Assembly: GCA_017478025.1 (NCBI GenBank)
Contig: JAFVGZ010000026.1
Location: 1-64,000 of the forward strand
Length of the DNA: 64,000 nucleotides
Origin: Prevotella sp.
GTDB lineage: Bacteria > Bacteroidota > Bacteroidia > Bacteroidales > Bacteroidaceae
Direction: 5' to 3'
Each line of letters starts with the position of its first letter. Position 1 is the first letter of the stretch. The notes beneath the pieces were generated by a model. That model did no database searches and was not told where the DNA came from. It worked only from the letters and a program-made list of their open reading frames with translations. This document shows positions 45,863 to 54,725 of this stretch, one piece after another. Both the position numbers and the translations under genes were made by a program.

Positions 45863-46747
45863 ATGCAACAAGAAGAGATTTCGCTACAGTCACTCAAAAC
45901 CAACGAAGCAGTACATGTGGGGTATTCAGACAATGATATTGTCATCGTTGACAGCATTCAGCAGTTTGCAATGGTCAGCGAAGCCCGTGTCCAGATGAGC
46001 GCCATCGCCGTCTGTACCAGCGGACGTGTGCAGGGGAAAATGAACGGGCAGAATCTGGAATTGCAACAGAACCAGGTGGCTGTCATTCCTGCCAACGTGG
46101 TGGTCACAGACCTGATGGTCAGCCCGGACTTCAACATCAAGGCAATGTTTTTCACCAACCACATCCTGCGGAGCTTCCTGCGCGATAAAATCAACCTGTG
46201 GAATGAGGTGATGTACATCCAGCGCCTGCACGTCATTAGCCTGACAGACGAAGACCTGCGCTTCTACACTTGTTTCTATGACATGCTCAGTCTTTGCTTT
46301 GAGAAAGATGCCGACACGCCTTTCCGCACAGACGTCATACAGTCGCTTGTGCGCGGTGCCATGCTGGGACTCTGCGGAGCTATGAAGCAACAGCTGACAG
46401 GCGAGACGCACCTGCCGCCTGAAGCCAGGACAAGCAGCTGTCACTTTCAGCGATTTCTTGACTTGCTACACACCAGCGAGGTGAAGCGTCGCACGGTGGA
46501 GTCATACGCCAGCGAGCTCTGCATATCGCCCAAGTACCTGTCCGTCATCTGCAAGAAACAATCAGGAAAGTCGGCTAATGAGTGGATTACAGAACAAGTG
46601 ATGGAGGACATACGCTATTACCTCACGCATACAGACCTTACCCTCAAACAGGTTGCCGACAGGCTGGGCTTCCCCAATCCCTCCTTCTTTGGGAAATATG
46701 TGAAGGAGCATTTCGGAATGACACCCGCTCAAATCAGAGATGTATAG
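45863..46747 (+). CDS. AraC-family transcriptional regulator
   Basis: 294 residues. Residues 1-180 form a cupin-like sensing domain (VCTSGRVQGKMNGQNLELQQNQVAVIPAN). Residues about 195-293 are the two-HTH AraC domain (VESYASELCISPKYLSVICKKQSGKSANEWI; LTLKQVADRLGFPNPSFFGKYVKEHFGMTPAQIR). Divergent from the adaptor-pump-TolC operon, with inverted half-sites in the shared promoter region, so it likely controls that operon and itself. The ligand is unknown. Its last 14 bases overlap the convergent nhaC-like gene. Confidence 0.92.
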   Translation: MQQEEISLQSLKTNEAVHVGYSDNDIVIVDSIQQFAMVSEARVQMSAIAVCTSGRVQGKMNGQNLELQQNQVAVIPANVVVTDLMVSPDFNIKAMFFTNHILRSFLRDKINLWNEVMYIQRLHVISLTDEDLRFYTCFYDMLSLCFEKDADTPFRTDVIQSLVRGAMLGLCGAMKQQLTGETHLPPEARTSSCHFQRFLDLLHTSEVKRRTVESYASELCISPKYLSVICKKQSGKSANEWITEQVMEDIRYYLTHTDLTLKQVADRLGFPNPSFFGKYVKEHFGMTPAQIRDV

Positions 46748-48377
46748 CTAGACGATGCTTCTTTTTCATAAACAGTAACAGCAGGAACAGCGCTATCATA
46801 CCGAATACGAGGGATATGGTAGCGCTTTTTGTGAAGCCGGCAACAAGGAATGTGATGAATGACACACTTGCTACAGACAGTACATAGGGCAACTGTGTTG
46901 TGACATGGTTGAGGTGGTCACACTGTGCACCTGCTGACGACATGATTGTAGTGTCCGAGATAGGCGAACAGTGGTCACCGCATACTGCGCCTGCCATACA
47001 TGCTGAGATGGAGATAATCATGAGTTCAGGGTCTATGGTCTGGAAGCATGATACGACAATAGGAATGAGAATGCCGAAAGTGCCCCATGATGTGCCTGAA
47101 GCGAATGCCAGACCTACTGCGACAAGAAATATTACGGCAGGCAGGAATCCCATAAGCCCTGCTGCAGAGCTCTGTATCAAGCCGGCTACAAAAGTTGTAG
47201 CCCCCAGATTGTCGGTCATAGCCTTCAGCGTCCAGGCGAAGGTGAGTATGAGCATTGCTGGCACCATCTGCTTGAAGCCTTCAGGCAAGCACCCCATGCA
47301 GTCGGCAAAGGAGAGTGACTGACGTATGATGTAGTAGGCAATGGTGAGGATGAGGGCTACTGATGACCCCAAAACCAGTCCTACGGAGGCATCGCTGGCA
47401 GCAAAGGCGTCGGCAAAGCTCTTGCCGCTGAAGTAGCCTCCCGTGTAAATCATGCCGATGACACAGCCTGTAATGAGGAGTATGACCGGTATCAAAAGGT
47501 CAGACGGCCTACCTATTTTCACTTCCTTGCGACTCTCGATATGCTTCTGATTCTTTTTTCCAATGGTGAAGATGTCACCCCGACGGGCGTTTTGCTCATG
47601 TAGCAGCATAGGTCCGTAATCGAGTTTCATTACAATGAGCAGAACCATCATGAGCAGAGTGAGAAGCGCATAGAAATTGTATGGGATAGACTGTACAAAG
47701 ATGTTTATGCCGTTCTCTCCCTTTACAAATCCTGATACCGCAGCCGACCACGATGATATGGGCGCTATGATGCAGATAGGAGCCGCAGTGGAGTCGATGA
47801 GGTATGCGAGCTTGGCACGGCTAATCTGATGCTTGTCGGTGATGGGACGCATGACAGAGCCAACGGTGAGGCAGTTGAAGTAGTCATCAATGAAGATGAG
47901 GCAGCCGAGAAACATTGTGGACAGTTGAGCCCCCTCACGGTTCTTGATGCGGTTAGCAGCCCATATACCAAAGGCCGCCGAACCGCCGGCACGGTTCATC
48001 AATTGTACCATTGTGCCCAGAATAACAAGGAAGACGAGTATGCCGACATTCCATTTGTCTGACAGCACGGTCATTATACCACCAGGGAAGACCTGATCAA
48101 GTCCTCCTACGACATTGAAACCGGCATTGAGGAAACCACCGGTCAGGATGCCGAGGAAAAGGGAACTATATACCTCTTTAGTTATCAAGGCCAGAGAAAT
48201 GGCGATAATGGGAGGTGTCAGCGCCCACGCGGTATTCTTTACGGGCATGTCTTTGATACCGACGGCATAGCTCAGCCATACAAGGAACAACACTACAGCC
48301 AACAGCGAGATGACCGTGAGATGCCTGGGATTGCCAGGCTTTATAGCCTTTAGAAACTTTCTTATCTTCATTTTCAT
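46734..48377 (-). CDS. nhaC: NhaC-family Na+/H+ antiporter
   Basis: Inner-membrane antiporter (about 12-13 segments) exchanging Na+ for protons; NhaC-family members in anaerobes may instead move organic acids or amines. ATG at 48377 (547 residues) or 48371; the upstream frame is poorly supported. Family motifs include FIDDYFNCLTVGSVMRPI, DSTAAPICIIAPISSWSA and GDHCSPISDTTIMSSAGA. A four-site palindromic array (48457-48539) lies 80 bases upstream of the start. Confidence 0.88.
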   Translation of the reverse strand: MKMKIRKFLKAIKPGNPRHLTVISLLAVVLFLVWLSYAVGIKDMPVKNTAWALTPPIIAISLALITKEVYSSLFLGILTGGFLNAGFNVVGGLDQVFPGGIMTVLSDKWNVGILVFLVILGTMVQLMNRAGGSAAFGIWAANRIKNREGAQLSTMFLGCLIFIDDYFNCLTVGSVMRPITDKHQISRAKLAYLIDSTAAPICIIAPISSWSAAVSGFVKGENGINIFVQSIPYNFYALLTLLMMVLLIVMKLDYGPMLLHEQNARRGDIFTIGKKNQKHIESRKEVKIGRPSDLLIPVILLITGCVIGMIYTGGYFSGKSFADAFAASDASVGLVLGSSVALILTIAYYIIRQSLSFADCMGCLPEGFKQMVPAMLILTFAWTLKAMTDNLGATTFVAGLIQSSAAGLMGFLPAVIFLVAVGLAFASGTSWGTFGILIPIVVSCFQTIDPELMIISISACMAGAVCGDHCSPISDTTIMSSAGAQCDHLNHVTTQLPYVLSVASVSFITFLVAGFTKSATISLVFGMIALFLLLLFMKKKHRLAIHL

Positions 48378-48456
48378 GTATCGCAGGCTGTCAGGAGGCA
48401 TTGTTACGCATTGTTACGCAAGCGTCCCGTAGGGCCGAAGCGAAGGGAATATGACG

Positions 48457-48544
48457 TTACCAAGCTTTGGTAATCGAGTTACCAAGCCTTGGTAATCAGG
48501 TTACCAACCTTTGGTAATCGGTTTACCAAGCCTTGGTAATTAGG
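48457..48544. repeat. Four 17-bp palindromes with exact 22-bp spacing upstream of nhaC
   Basis: Palindromes of the type TTACCAAGCTTTGGTAA at 48457-48473, 48479-48495, 48501-48517 and 48523-48539. Spacers read TC(G/A)(A/G)G. Arms are conserved; only the centre (GC/CC) and spacers vary. Units start exactly 22 bases apart. Confidence 0.9.
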
Positions 48545-48622
48545 TTTAACGAAATATGTCAGGAAGTGGTAATTATTGTTTGACAGAGAAAATCACTTGT
48601 CCCCACTCAATACTTTATTCAC

Positions 48623-50377
48623 TTATCTGAAAGGATAAACGGTTGCACCTATGGTGAGGGCACGGTTCTGGTAGAGGTCGGTCAGTTGTGCCCAGCTGCC
48701 TGTGGCATAGCCGGCCATATCGTGGAATTCTGCAAAGACGTTGCACTTCTTGCCAAACTGCTTGTTGACCTTGACCGTAGCGAAGAGGTGTGGATGTGTG
48801 TCTGTGATGGCACGCTTGCTGCTGTATAGCAGCGTGGATGACAGCCTGAAGCCCTTGGGGAGATTGAGGGCAGGAGCAATCTTCAGGGTTACGTAGTTCT
48901 CGTTCTCCGAGTCGGTGTATATGCCGGCTTTCAGGTGACGGTGGTAGTAGTTGGCTCCGAGTGTGAGCTGCCAGCGTCCTATCATCCAATATACTGAGTT
49001 CCTGATTCCTATCTGGAATATGTTAGGGCTTGGAAGATCGGTGTACCAGTTGCCCTCCACACTTGAGTGGAGTACGAAGTTCTTGTTCTGGTAAGAGTAG
49101 CGCAGCACGCCCTGATGAACGAGGTTCGTGGCATAGCCGGCAGCATCGAATTTCAGAGATGTCTCTGGAGCTGACTCATCTACGAGGAAGTCACTCACCT
49201 CCGGGATGTAGCAGCGACGCGCTACGAGGCCCTGGAAGAAGTTGCGTCCAGCCTTATATCCCACACTGGCAAGGTATGAGTGGTTATTGCGTCCATGTGA
49301 CCAGAGGCTCTGATCTTTAGAGTCGTGATGACGGTCCCAGAAGTTCATCATACGGAAACGGTCACCAAGGGTGATTACCCAAGGCCCGTGGGTATAGTCC
49401 AGCTGTCCGTAGAAGTCGGTCACCAGCTCCTGCTCGCGGTTTGTGCCGACGTTGCATATATTAGTATAATCCATCTCCGCACCGACCATCAGCCAGAGGT
49501 CGGGGGTGAAGAGAGGGGTATTGAACTCTACATAGGCGTAAGGATAGGTTTCGCCTGCCTTAAAGGCATTGAAGTGGATACGGTCGTAGTCGCTGCCAGC
49601 CTCAACAAAGAGGATGGCATCGTTCTTAAAGGTGTGGGAATAGGACAGGACGAGGTCAACATAACGGTTATTGGAGGAGATGGCAGAGACGAAGTCAGGG
49701 TTATACATCTTCTGCTTGCTGTCTCCATACTCCTGAAATGCTTTCACGATGAGCCTGTCGCTCTTGCTGATTTTCCAATCCAGGTTGAGATGCACGTTCT
49801 CAGCCATTGCACGGTCTGTCATACGATAGACATCCGTGGGGTAAGCCTTACCGTAAGAGGTGCGTGCCATAGCATAGGCCTGCACGGTAAGCTTCTCAGT
49901 CCTGTTGGTCACATCGGCATAGAGCATACCGTTGCCGTAGGTGCTGCCTGAGAGCGATACCTTACCATCGGTCTTCACGTCATCACGATAATAGATGTCT
50001 ATGACTCCCCTGTCGCCTCCTACGGCCTTGGCTACTGAGCTGTTGCTGCATACCTGTATGCGGTCTATCTCGCAGGCCTTCACGTTGGACAGGAAGGAGA
50101 TACGGTCCACGTAAACATCGATATTGTCAACACGCAGGGTGTAGTTGAGGTCTATCTCCTTGCCGTTGATTGAGAGGAACTCGGGACAGGTGTTCAGGAC
50201 ATCAAGCAGGGTCATCTCGCTGTCGGGGTGCATCCTATCAACATGGATGACGTAACGGTCACCCTGATATTCAATGATTTCATTTTCGTCTGAAGCGTAT
50301 GCTGCCGCGCTGCCCATGCCGAGAGCGCACATCAGGACGCAACACTTCAGGAATTTGCCATAGTTAATTGTTTTCAT
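48623..50377 (-). CDS. Plug-barrel outer membrane protein (TonB-dependent-receptor-like), paralog 1
   Basis: 584 residues with a signal peptide (to about AAAYA, residue 28). Residues 30-140 resemble a TonB-receptor plug: TLLDVLNTCPEFLS, NYTLRVDNIDVYVD, then IDRIQVCSNSSVAKAVGGDRGVIDI. The rest is beta-barrel, ending in aromatic IGATVYPFR. It lacks the N-terminal carboxypeptidase-like or STN domain and a clear TonB box, and is short for a TonB receptor (usually 650-1100). Next to a paralog with the same layout (50580-52319). The substrate is unknown. Confidence 0.72.
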   Translation of the reverse strand: MKTINYGKFLKCCVLMCALGMGSAAAYASDENEIIEYQGDRYVIHVDRMHPDSEMTLLDVLNTCPEFLSINGKEIDLNYTLRVDNIDVYVDRISFLSNVKACEIDRIQVCSNSSVAKAVGGDRGVIDIYYRDDVKTDGKVSLSGSTYGNGMLYADVTNRTEKLTVQAYAMARTSYGKAYPTDVYRMTDRAMAENVHLNLDWKISKSDRLIVKAFQEYGDSKQKMYNPDFVSAISSNNRYVDLVLSYSHTFKNDAILFVEAGSDYDRIHFNAFKAGETYPYAYVEFNTPLFTPDLWLMVGAEMDYTNICNVGTNREQELVTDFYGQLDYTHGPWVITLGDRFRMMNFWDRHHDSKDQSLWSHGRNNHSYLASVGYKAGRNFFQGLVARRCYIPEVSDFLVDESAPETSLKFDAAGYATNLVHQGVLRYSYQNKNFVLHSSVEGNWYTDLPSPNIFQIGIRNSVYWMIGRWQLTLGANYYHRHLKAGIYTDSENENYVTLKIAPALNLPKGFRLSSTLLYSSKRAITDTHPHLFATVKVNKQFGKKCNVFAEFHDMAGYATGSWAQLTDLYQNRALTIGATVYPFR

Positions 50378-50394
50378 ATTTATAGAGTACTTTA

Positions 50395-50560
50395 CTGAAA
50401 TTTCGGATGTTCTTCTTTATTGAAGTTATCGAAGTTAACGCTTCGCTCGAAGTTATTGACATTTGTCTTGCTGATGCTTTTCTCGCTGCTGAGTATCGTC
50501 GTTAACTTCGATAACTTCAATAACTTCGAGCGAAGCGATAACTTCAGAAATTTGAATATA
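50395..50560. repeat. Large inverted repeat between the two plug-barrel genes
   Basis: A perfect 24-bp pair, 50417-50440 and 50500-50523, plus a perfect 18-bp pair, 50440-50457 and 50519-50536 (GCTTCGCTCGAAGTTATT type). Motif units of GAAGTTA/TAACTTC recur several times. No promoter -7 element is visible, so it may be an intercistronic hairpin. Confidence 0.8.
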
Positions 50561-50579
50561 TTGTATAAGGTGTTAATTG

Positions 50580-52319
50580 TCAGAAGAGGTATTTGGCAGT
50601 GATGAGCGCCGCGCTGCGGTTGCTGTTGAAGATGTCGTGCCACTGGGCCGTAAGCGCTATGTGGCGAGCGAAGGTCTTGCTGACCGACAGCAGGGTATAT
50701 ACGGCAGCATCATCGAGGATAGCACGTTCAGGTGCTTTTGCAGAACGCCAGATGCCCTGTGCCGAGACGCGCCAATCATGAGAGAAGCGCACCGTTGGGG
50801 CAAGACGGATGTAGGCGTATGTATTCTTGTCACCATAGGAATCAGAATGACAGAGGGAGGCTCCCGCCGTGAGCGAGAAGCAGTCGCGACGCCAATCCAC
50901 GGCGGCATTGACCTGCAGCGTGTTCTCATCGATATTAGTGAAGTGAGTATATTTCGCGCTCAGGTTGCCATTGATGCTGCTGTGGCTGTAGCTGTATGCC
51001 AGGCTATAGACGTCTGCGCGTTCCTCTGTGGCAGGGTGGGTATAGGATATCCATGTCTGACCGTCTCTGGCGGGGTAGCTCGTAGGCAGAACGGATAAGA
51101 ATGATGGGTTGATGAAACGTCTTGCATAGCCGCCTCGCAGCTGGTGTGACGGTGCGAGGTTTGCCACGATGGTACCCATCGGAGTGTGGCGCACGGGATT
51201 GTAACTGGCTGTGCTGCCCGAAGCCTCCATGCCGTAGTGATATACGGAAACACGATCACCGGCAGACAGCGTGACAGGACCAAGACGGTAGTCGAGCATC
51301 AGATAGAAGTCGTTGACACTGATGGTGTAATTATCATGAAAAGACAATTCTTTCGTAACACTCCCCGTAGCAGTAGCGGAATTATCCGTCATGGCTTGGC
51401 GAAGATTGTAAGGGAGGTGTATGAAGTCACCCTCCCATCCCAGCATGAGCTGAGTTCCGCCGAGAAAAGGCAGCGGGGTATTGAGCTCTGCCACGTAGGT
51501 CTGCAACCCTGTGGTGGAACGCTCCTTGGCATAGAGAGGTTTCGGGTCATAGTTCACGCGGTCATCCTGATAGCGGTATCCTGCAACGAGGAGCAGCATA
51601 GTGCCTATGTCGTTGAAGGTGTGGTAATGGTACAGATGTGCCATATAGTCACGGTTACTTGAGGACATCGGCTCATAGTCGCTGCGGCTGTAACCCTGAC
51701 GCAGGAAGAGTATCATCCTGTCCTTGGCGCCAAAGTGATGGGTGATGTTTACCGTAGCGTGCTCGCCGAGATTTGTGTCGCCGTGACGCGAGTGGTCATT
51801 GAAGCTGGCAGAGCCATAGATGTCCGTTGAGGAACCCTGCGGATGCTTGATGCCGCTATTGATGGCAGTAAAGGGCGACACGCCGCCCTTCGTATCCATC
51901 TCCAATCCCACAAAGCCGTGTGTACCCTCCTCATTGGATTTCGGGTTGAGGTCTATGACACCGCCGATACCGGTGACGCCCTTTGCCACGCTCGGGGTCT
52001 CTACGATCTGCATGGTTCGGATGTTACGGGCCGGAGTGTTGGCGAGGTACTGACGCACATCGCAGAAGATGGCGGTGTTGTCCATACGCACTTGATAGTT
52101 AGCGATGATGTCTTCAAAGCCCTTGACGAGCAGCTCAGGATAAATCTGGAGCACGTCCAGAAGTGTCTCATCGCCCTGCAGGGGAAGACGGTCAATATAA
52201 ATAATGGTACGGTCGCCCATAAAGACGACAGCGGGCTTCTGCTCTTCCTGAGCAGAGGCAAATAGGGGCATAAGGGCTAAGAGTACGTACGCAGATATGC
52301 GTAAAAGGTAAAATCTCAT
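50580..52319 (-). CDS. Plug-barrel outer membrane protein (TonB-dependent-receptor-like), paralog 2
   Basis: 579 residues; signal peptide MRFYLLRISAYVLLALMPLFASA. The plug-like region shares with paralog 1 the pattern GDRxxIxxDR...TLLDVL...PE..L...NYxxRxDN...D...L.N..A..I...Q...SVAK.V.G..GVID (here PSVAKGVTGIGGVIDL). A barrel follows, ending in aromatic TAKYLF. Like its neighbour it has no carboxypeptidase-like domain. It has its own promoter (52354-52362) and lies 178 bases after the MacB-type permease, same strand. Confidence 0.75.
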   Translation of the reverse strand: MRFYLLRISAYVLLALMPLFASAQEEQKPAVVFMGDRTIIYIDRLPLQGDETLLDVLQIYPELLVKGFEDIIANYQVRMDNTAIFCDVRQYLANTPARNIRTMQIVETPSVAKGVTGIGGVIDLNPKSNEEGTHGFVGLEMDTKGGVSPFTAINSGIKHPQGSSTDIYGSASFNDHSRHGDTNLGEHATVNITHHFGAKDRMILFLRQGYSRSDYEPMSSSNRDYMAHLYHYHTFNDIGTMLLLVAGYRYQDDRVNYDPKPLYAKERSTTGLQTYVAELNTPLPFLGGTQLMLGWEGDFIHLPYNLRQAMTDNSATATGSVTKELSFHDNYTISVNDFYLMLDYRLGPVTLSAGDRVSVYHYGMEASGSTASYNPVRHTPMGTIVANLAPSHQLRGGYARRFINPSFLSVLPTSYPARDGQTWISYTHPATEERADVYSLAYSYSHSSINGNLSAKYTHFTNIDENTLQVNAAVDWRRDCFSLTAGASLCHSDSYGDKNTYAYIRLAPTVRFSHDWRVSAQGIWRSAKAPERAILDDAAVYTLLSVSKTFARHIALTAQWHDIFNSNRSAALITAKYLF

Positions 52320-52353
52320 AGTTTAGAATCATAAGTTACATTATTATTGGAAT

Positions 52354-52362
52354 GCAAAGGTA
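52354..52362 (-). promoter_or_regulatory. -7 element (TACCTTTGC) of the plug-barrel pair
   Basis: Consensus match about 35 bases before the ATG at 52319 on the minus strand. Confidence 0.6.
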
Positions 52363-52486
52363 AACATTTTTTTTGAAACACAAGCAGGGTGTTGCGCTTT
52401 TTTTGCACAACACCCTGTATGTTTGGACTCTATGCCGCTTTATTTCTTCTTTTTTACTGTTTCTCCTCTCTCTTGTCTTTCACATT

Positions 52487-52500
52487 TGCATAATGCATTA
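52487..52500. repeat. Two heptamers at the permease stop codon
   Basis: TGCATAA and TGCATTA in register; the last three bases are the complement of the stop codon. Coding strand: TAATGCA, TTATGCA. Confidence 0.6.
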
Positions 52501-53721
52501 CTCGTATCTTATAGCCTCGATGGGGTCCATGCGTGCCGCTTTCTGTGCCGGGAAGTATCCGAATCCGACACCTATTAGGGTGCAGACGATGAAGCTGACA
52601 ACGATGCTCCACAACGGTATGCTGGTAGGCAGGGAGAAGAGCATGGTTGCAGCAGTAGTGACTGCCATCCCGAGCAGTATGCCGAGCACGCCTCCCGTGA
52701 CGCTGATGATGATGGACTCAATAAGGAACTGGTTGCTGATGTCTATGCCTCTGGCACCTACCGACATACGGAGACCTATCTCCTTGGTGCGCTCCGTGAC
52801 GCTGACGAGCATGATGTTCATGATGCCAATGCCCGCCACGAGCAGCGAGAAGGCTGCAGCAACGACGAGTATGAGCGTCACCGTGTCCATAGTGCTGGAC
52901 ATGGTCTCCATCATCTCCTGCTGTGAACGGATGGTGAAATCATCTTCGGCACCTTCCTTCAGCTTATGCTGGCTACGGAGGATAGCCGTGAGTTCATTGA
53001 TAGCATCGTCGGTCATCTCCTCTGTGATGGCAGAACAGTTGATTGAAGACAGGTAGGTCTGCGCCGTGAGACGCTTCATGACGGTGGTATAGGGCGTGAT
53101 GCAGAGGTTGTCCTGGTCCATACCGAAGGAGTTGTAACCCTTGCTCTTGAGCACTCCGATGATGCGGAAGGGGATGGACTTGAAACGCACAGTCTTGCCT
53201 ACGGGGTCCTGCCCGTCGGGGAAGAGTTCGTCAACGACGGTCTTGCCGACAACGCACACCTTGGCAGACTTTCTGATGTCTTCGTCAGAGAAGCATGAGC
53301 CGGAGGTTATCTCCCATTGCTTGATGTCGAGGTATTCCGTTGACTCGCCATACATGGTGGTGGAGGTGTTGTTGTTGCCGTTGATAATCTGCCCGGAGGC
53401 GGTAACCTCTGGCGAGACGTATGTGCAGTACTTTGACTCTTCCTTTATTTGCTTGTAGTCCTCTACCTTCAGCGTCTGCATGGCTGATGGGTCCTGGCGC
53501 ACACCGCCGGGGCCTTTGTCTGCTCCCGGGCGTATCATGATGATATTGGAGCCCATAGAGGAGATGTTCTTTCGTATGCTCTCCTTGGAACCCTGTCCTA
53601 TGGCCATCATGATGATTACGGCAGCAACGCCAATGATGATGCCGAGCATGGAGAGGAAAGAGCGGAATTTATTGTTGGCGATGGCTTTGAGAGCCACCTT
53701 TATGAGGTTGGTAAAGTTCAC
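52498..53721 (-). CDS. MacB-like ABC transporter permease
   Basis: 407 residues in the MacB topology: one N-terminal membrane helix (FRSFLSMLGIIIGVAAVIIMM), a large periplasmic MacB_PCD-type domain (about 45-270), and three C-terminal helices with TERTKEIGLRMSVGARG and PAQKAARMDPIEAIRYE. In E. coli MacB the ATPase and permease are one chain; here they are separate genes with a repeat-filled 185-base gap. Part of the TolC-MacA-ATPase-permease operon. Confidence 0.92.
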   Translation of the reverse strand: MNFTNLIKVALKAIANNKFRSFLSMLGIIIGVAAVIIMMAIGQGSKESIRKNISSMGSNIIMIRPGADKGPGGVRQDPSAMQTLKVEDYKQIKEESKYCTYVSPEVTASGQIINGNNNTSTTMYGESTEYLDIKQWEITSGSCFSDEDIRKSAKVCVVGKTVVDELFPDGQDPVGKTVRFKSIPFRIIGVLKSKGYNSFGMDQDNLCITPYTTVMKRLTAQTYLSSINCSAITEEMTDDAINELTAILRSQHKLKEGAEDDFTIRSQQEMMETMSSTMDTVTLILVVAAAFSLLVAGIGIMNIMLVSVTERTKEIGLRMSVGARGIDISNQFLIESIIISVTGGVLGILLGMAVTTAATMLFSLPTSIPLWSIVVSFIVCTLIGVGFGYFPAQKAARMDPIEAIRYE

Positions 53722-53761
53722 GGAGAAACGTATTAACAGGTTAATAATTTAGCGTGGTGGT

Positions 53762-53780
53762 GCCGCGATTAAATCGCGGC
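53762..53780. repeat. Perfect 9-bp palindrome in the ATPase-permease gap
   Basis: GCCGCGATT (53762-53770) / AATCGCGGC (53772-53780) around a single A. A compact hairpin in the intercistronic RNA, about 40 bases upstream of the permease start and followed on the minus-strand sense by no T-run. Confidence 0.6.
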
Positions 53781-53798
53781 GCAATGAACGAAGGGGGG

Positions 53799-53903
53799 AA
53801 GCGTTAAGCTTTGTGCTTTAAGCGTTAAGTTTTAAGCGTTGAGCTTTGTGCTTTGTGCTTTAGGCTTTAAGCATTGTGCATTCTGAATTCTTAATTATTA
53901 ATT
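53799..53903. repeat. Fifteen-unit heptamer array after the MacB-type ATPase gene
   Basis: Fifteen consecutive units in perfect 7-bp register, from AAGCGTT (53799) through AAGCTTT and GTGCTTT variants to GTGCATT, CTGAATT, CTTAATT and ATTAATT (53903), consensus NNGCNTT. The ATPase stop codon begins 3 bases beyond (53907-53909). Confidence 0.9.
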
Positions 53904-53906
53904 TTC

Positions 53907-54713
53907 TCAGTCGTCCTGGGGGGCGGGGAGTTTGGCGAGTGCCTCTGCTGCTGAGAGGATGTTGGTGTTTACCACGTCTTCGCGTATCTTTCCGTCGCGC
54001 AGCATGATGTTGCGTGAGGAGTATTGGGCTATCTCGGGGTTGTGGGTGACGAAGATGATGGTGCGGCCCTGTGAGTGCAGTTTCTGGAAGAGGACAAGCA
54101 TCTCGAACGATGTGCGCGTGTCGAGGTTTCCCGTTGCCTCATCTGCCAAGATGACAGCGGGGTTGTTGACAAGGGCGCGGGCAATGGCGACACGCTGCAT
54201 CTGACCACCAGACATCTGGTTGGACTTATGATAGAGGCGGTCAGCGAGTCCCACCTCCGTGAGTGCCTGTATGGCAGCCTCGCGACGCTGGGTAGCGCTA
54301 TAGGCGTTGTTATACATCAGCGGCAGCTCCACATTCTCTACGCTGGTGGTCTTTGCCAGAAGGTTGTAGTTCTGGAATACAAAGCCAATCTTGCGGTTGC
54401 GCAGCCGTGCACGCTGGCTCTTGGACATAGTACGCACGGAAACACCGTCAAGGTAGTATTCGCCTGAGGTAGGTGTGTCGAGGCATCCAAGCTGATTGAG
54501 CAATGTGGATTTGCCTGAGCCGGAGGTGCCCATGATGGTGACGAACTCACCCTCGTAAATCTTGAAGGACACTCCACGCAAGGCTTTGACGACCTCGTCG
54601 CCTACCTTGAACTCGCGGCGCACATCGCGAAGCTCTATGACAACCTTACGTTGCTCCTGTCCTTGCTTGTGCAGACTTTCAGCCCCACCTTTTATATTAT
54701 TCTCTTGCTCCAT
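53907..54713 (-). CDS. MacB/LolD-type ABC transporter ATPase
   Basis: 268 residues; Walker A GTSGSGKST (62-70), Q-loop FVFQNYNLL, signature SGGQMQRVAIARAL, Walker B ILADEATGNLD and the H-loop FVTHNPEIAQYSSRNIMLRDG. A short charged N-terminal extension precedes the domain. It powers the permease at 52498-53721 and follows the adaptor gene by 12 bases. Confidence 0.94.
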   Translation of the reverse strand: MEQENNIKGGAESLHKQGQEQRKVVIELRDVRREFKVGDEVVKALRGVSFKIYEGEFVTIMGTSGSGKSTLLNQLGCLDTPTSGEYYLDGVSVRTMSKSQRARLRNRKIGFVFQNYNLLAKTTSVENVELPLMYNNAYSATQRREAAIQALTEVGLADRLYHKSNQMSGGQMQRVAIARALVNNPAVILADEATGNLDTRTSFEMLVLFQKLHSQGRTIIFVTHNPEIAQYSSRNIMLRDGKIREDVVNTNILSAAEALAKLPAPQDD

Positions 54714-54725
54714 AGCTCTGAGGTG

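Noticed and set aside
48457..48544. CRISPR array
   Set aside because: Units are contiguous 22-bp repeats with 5-base, similar spacers and no cas genes nearby.
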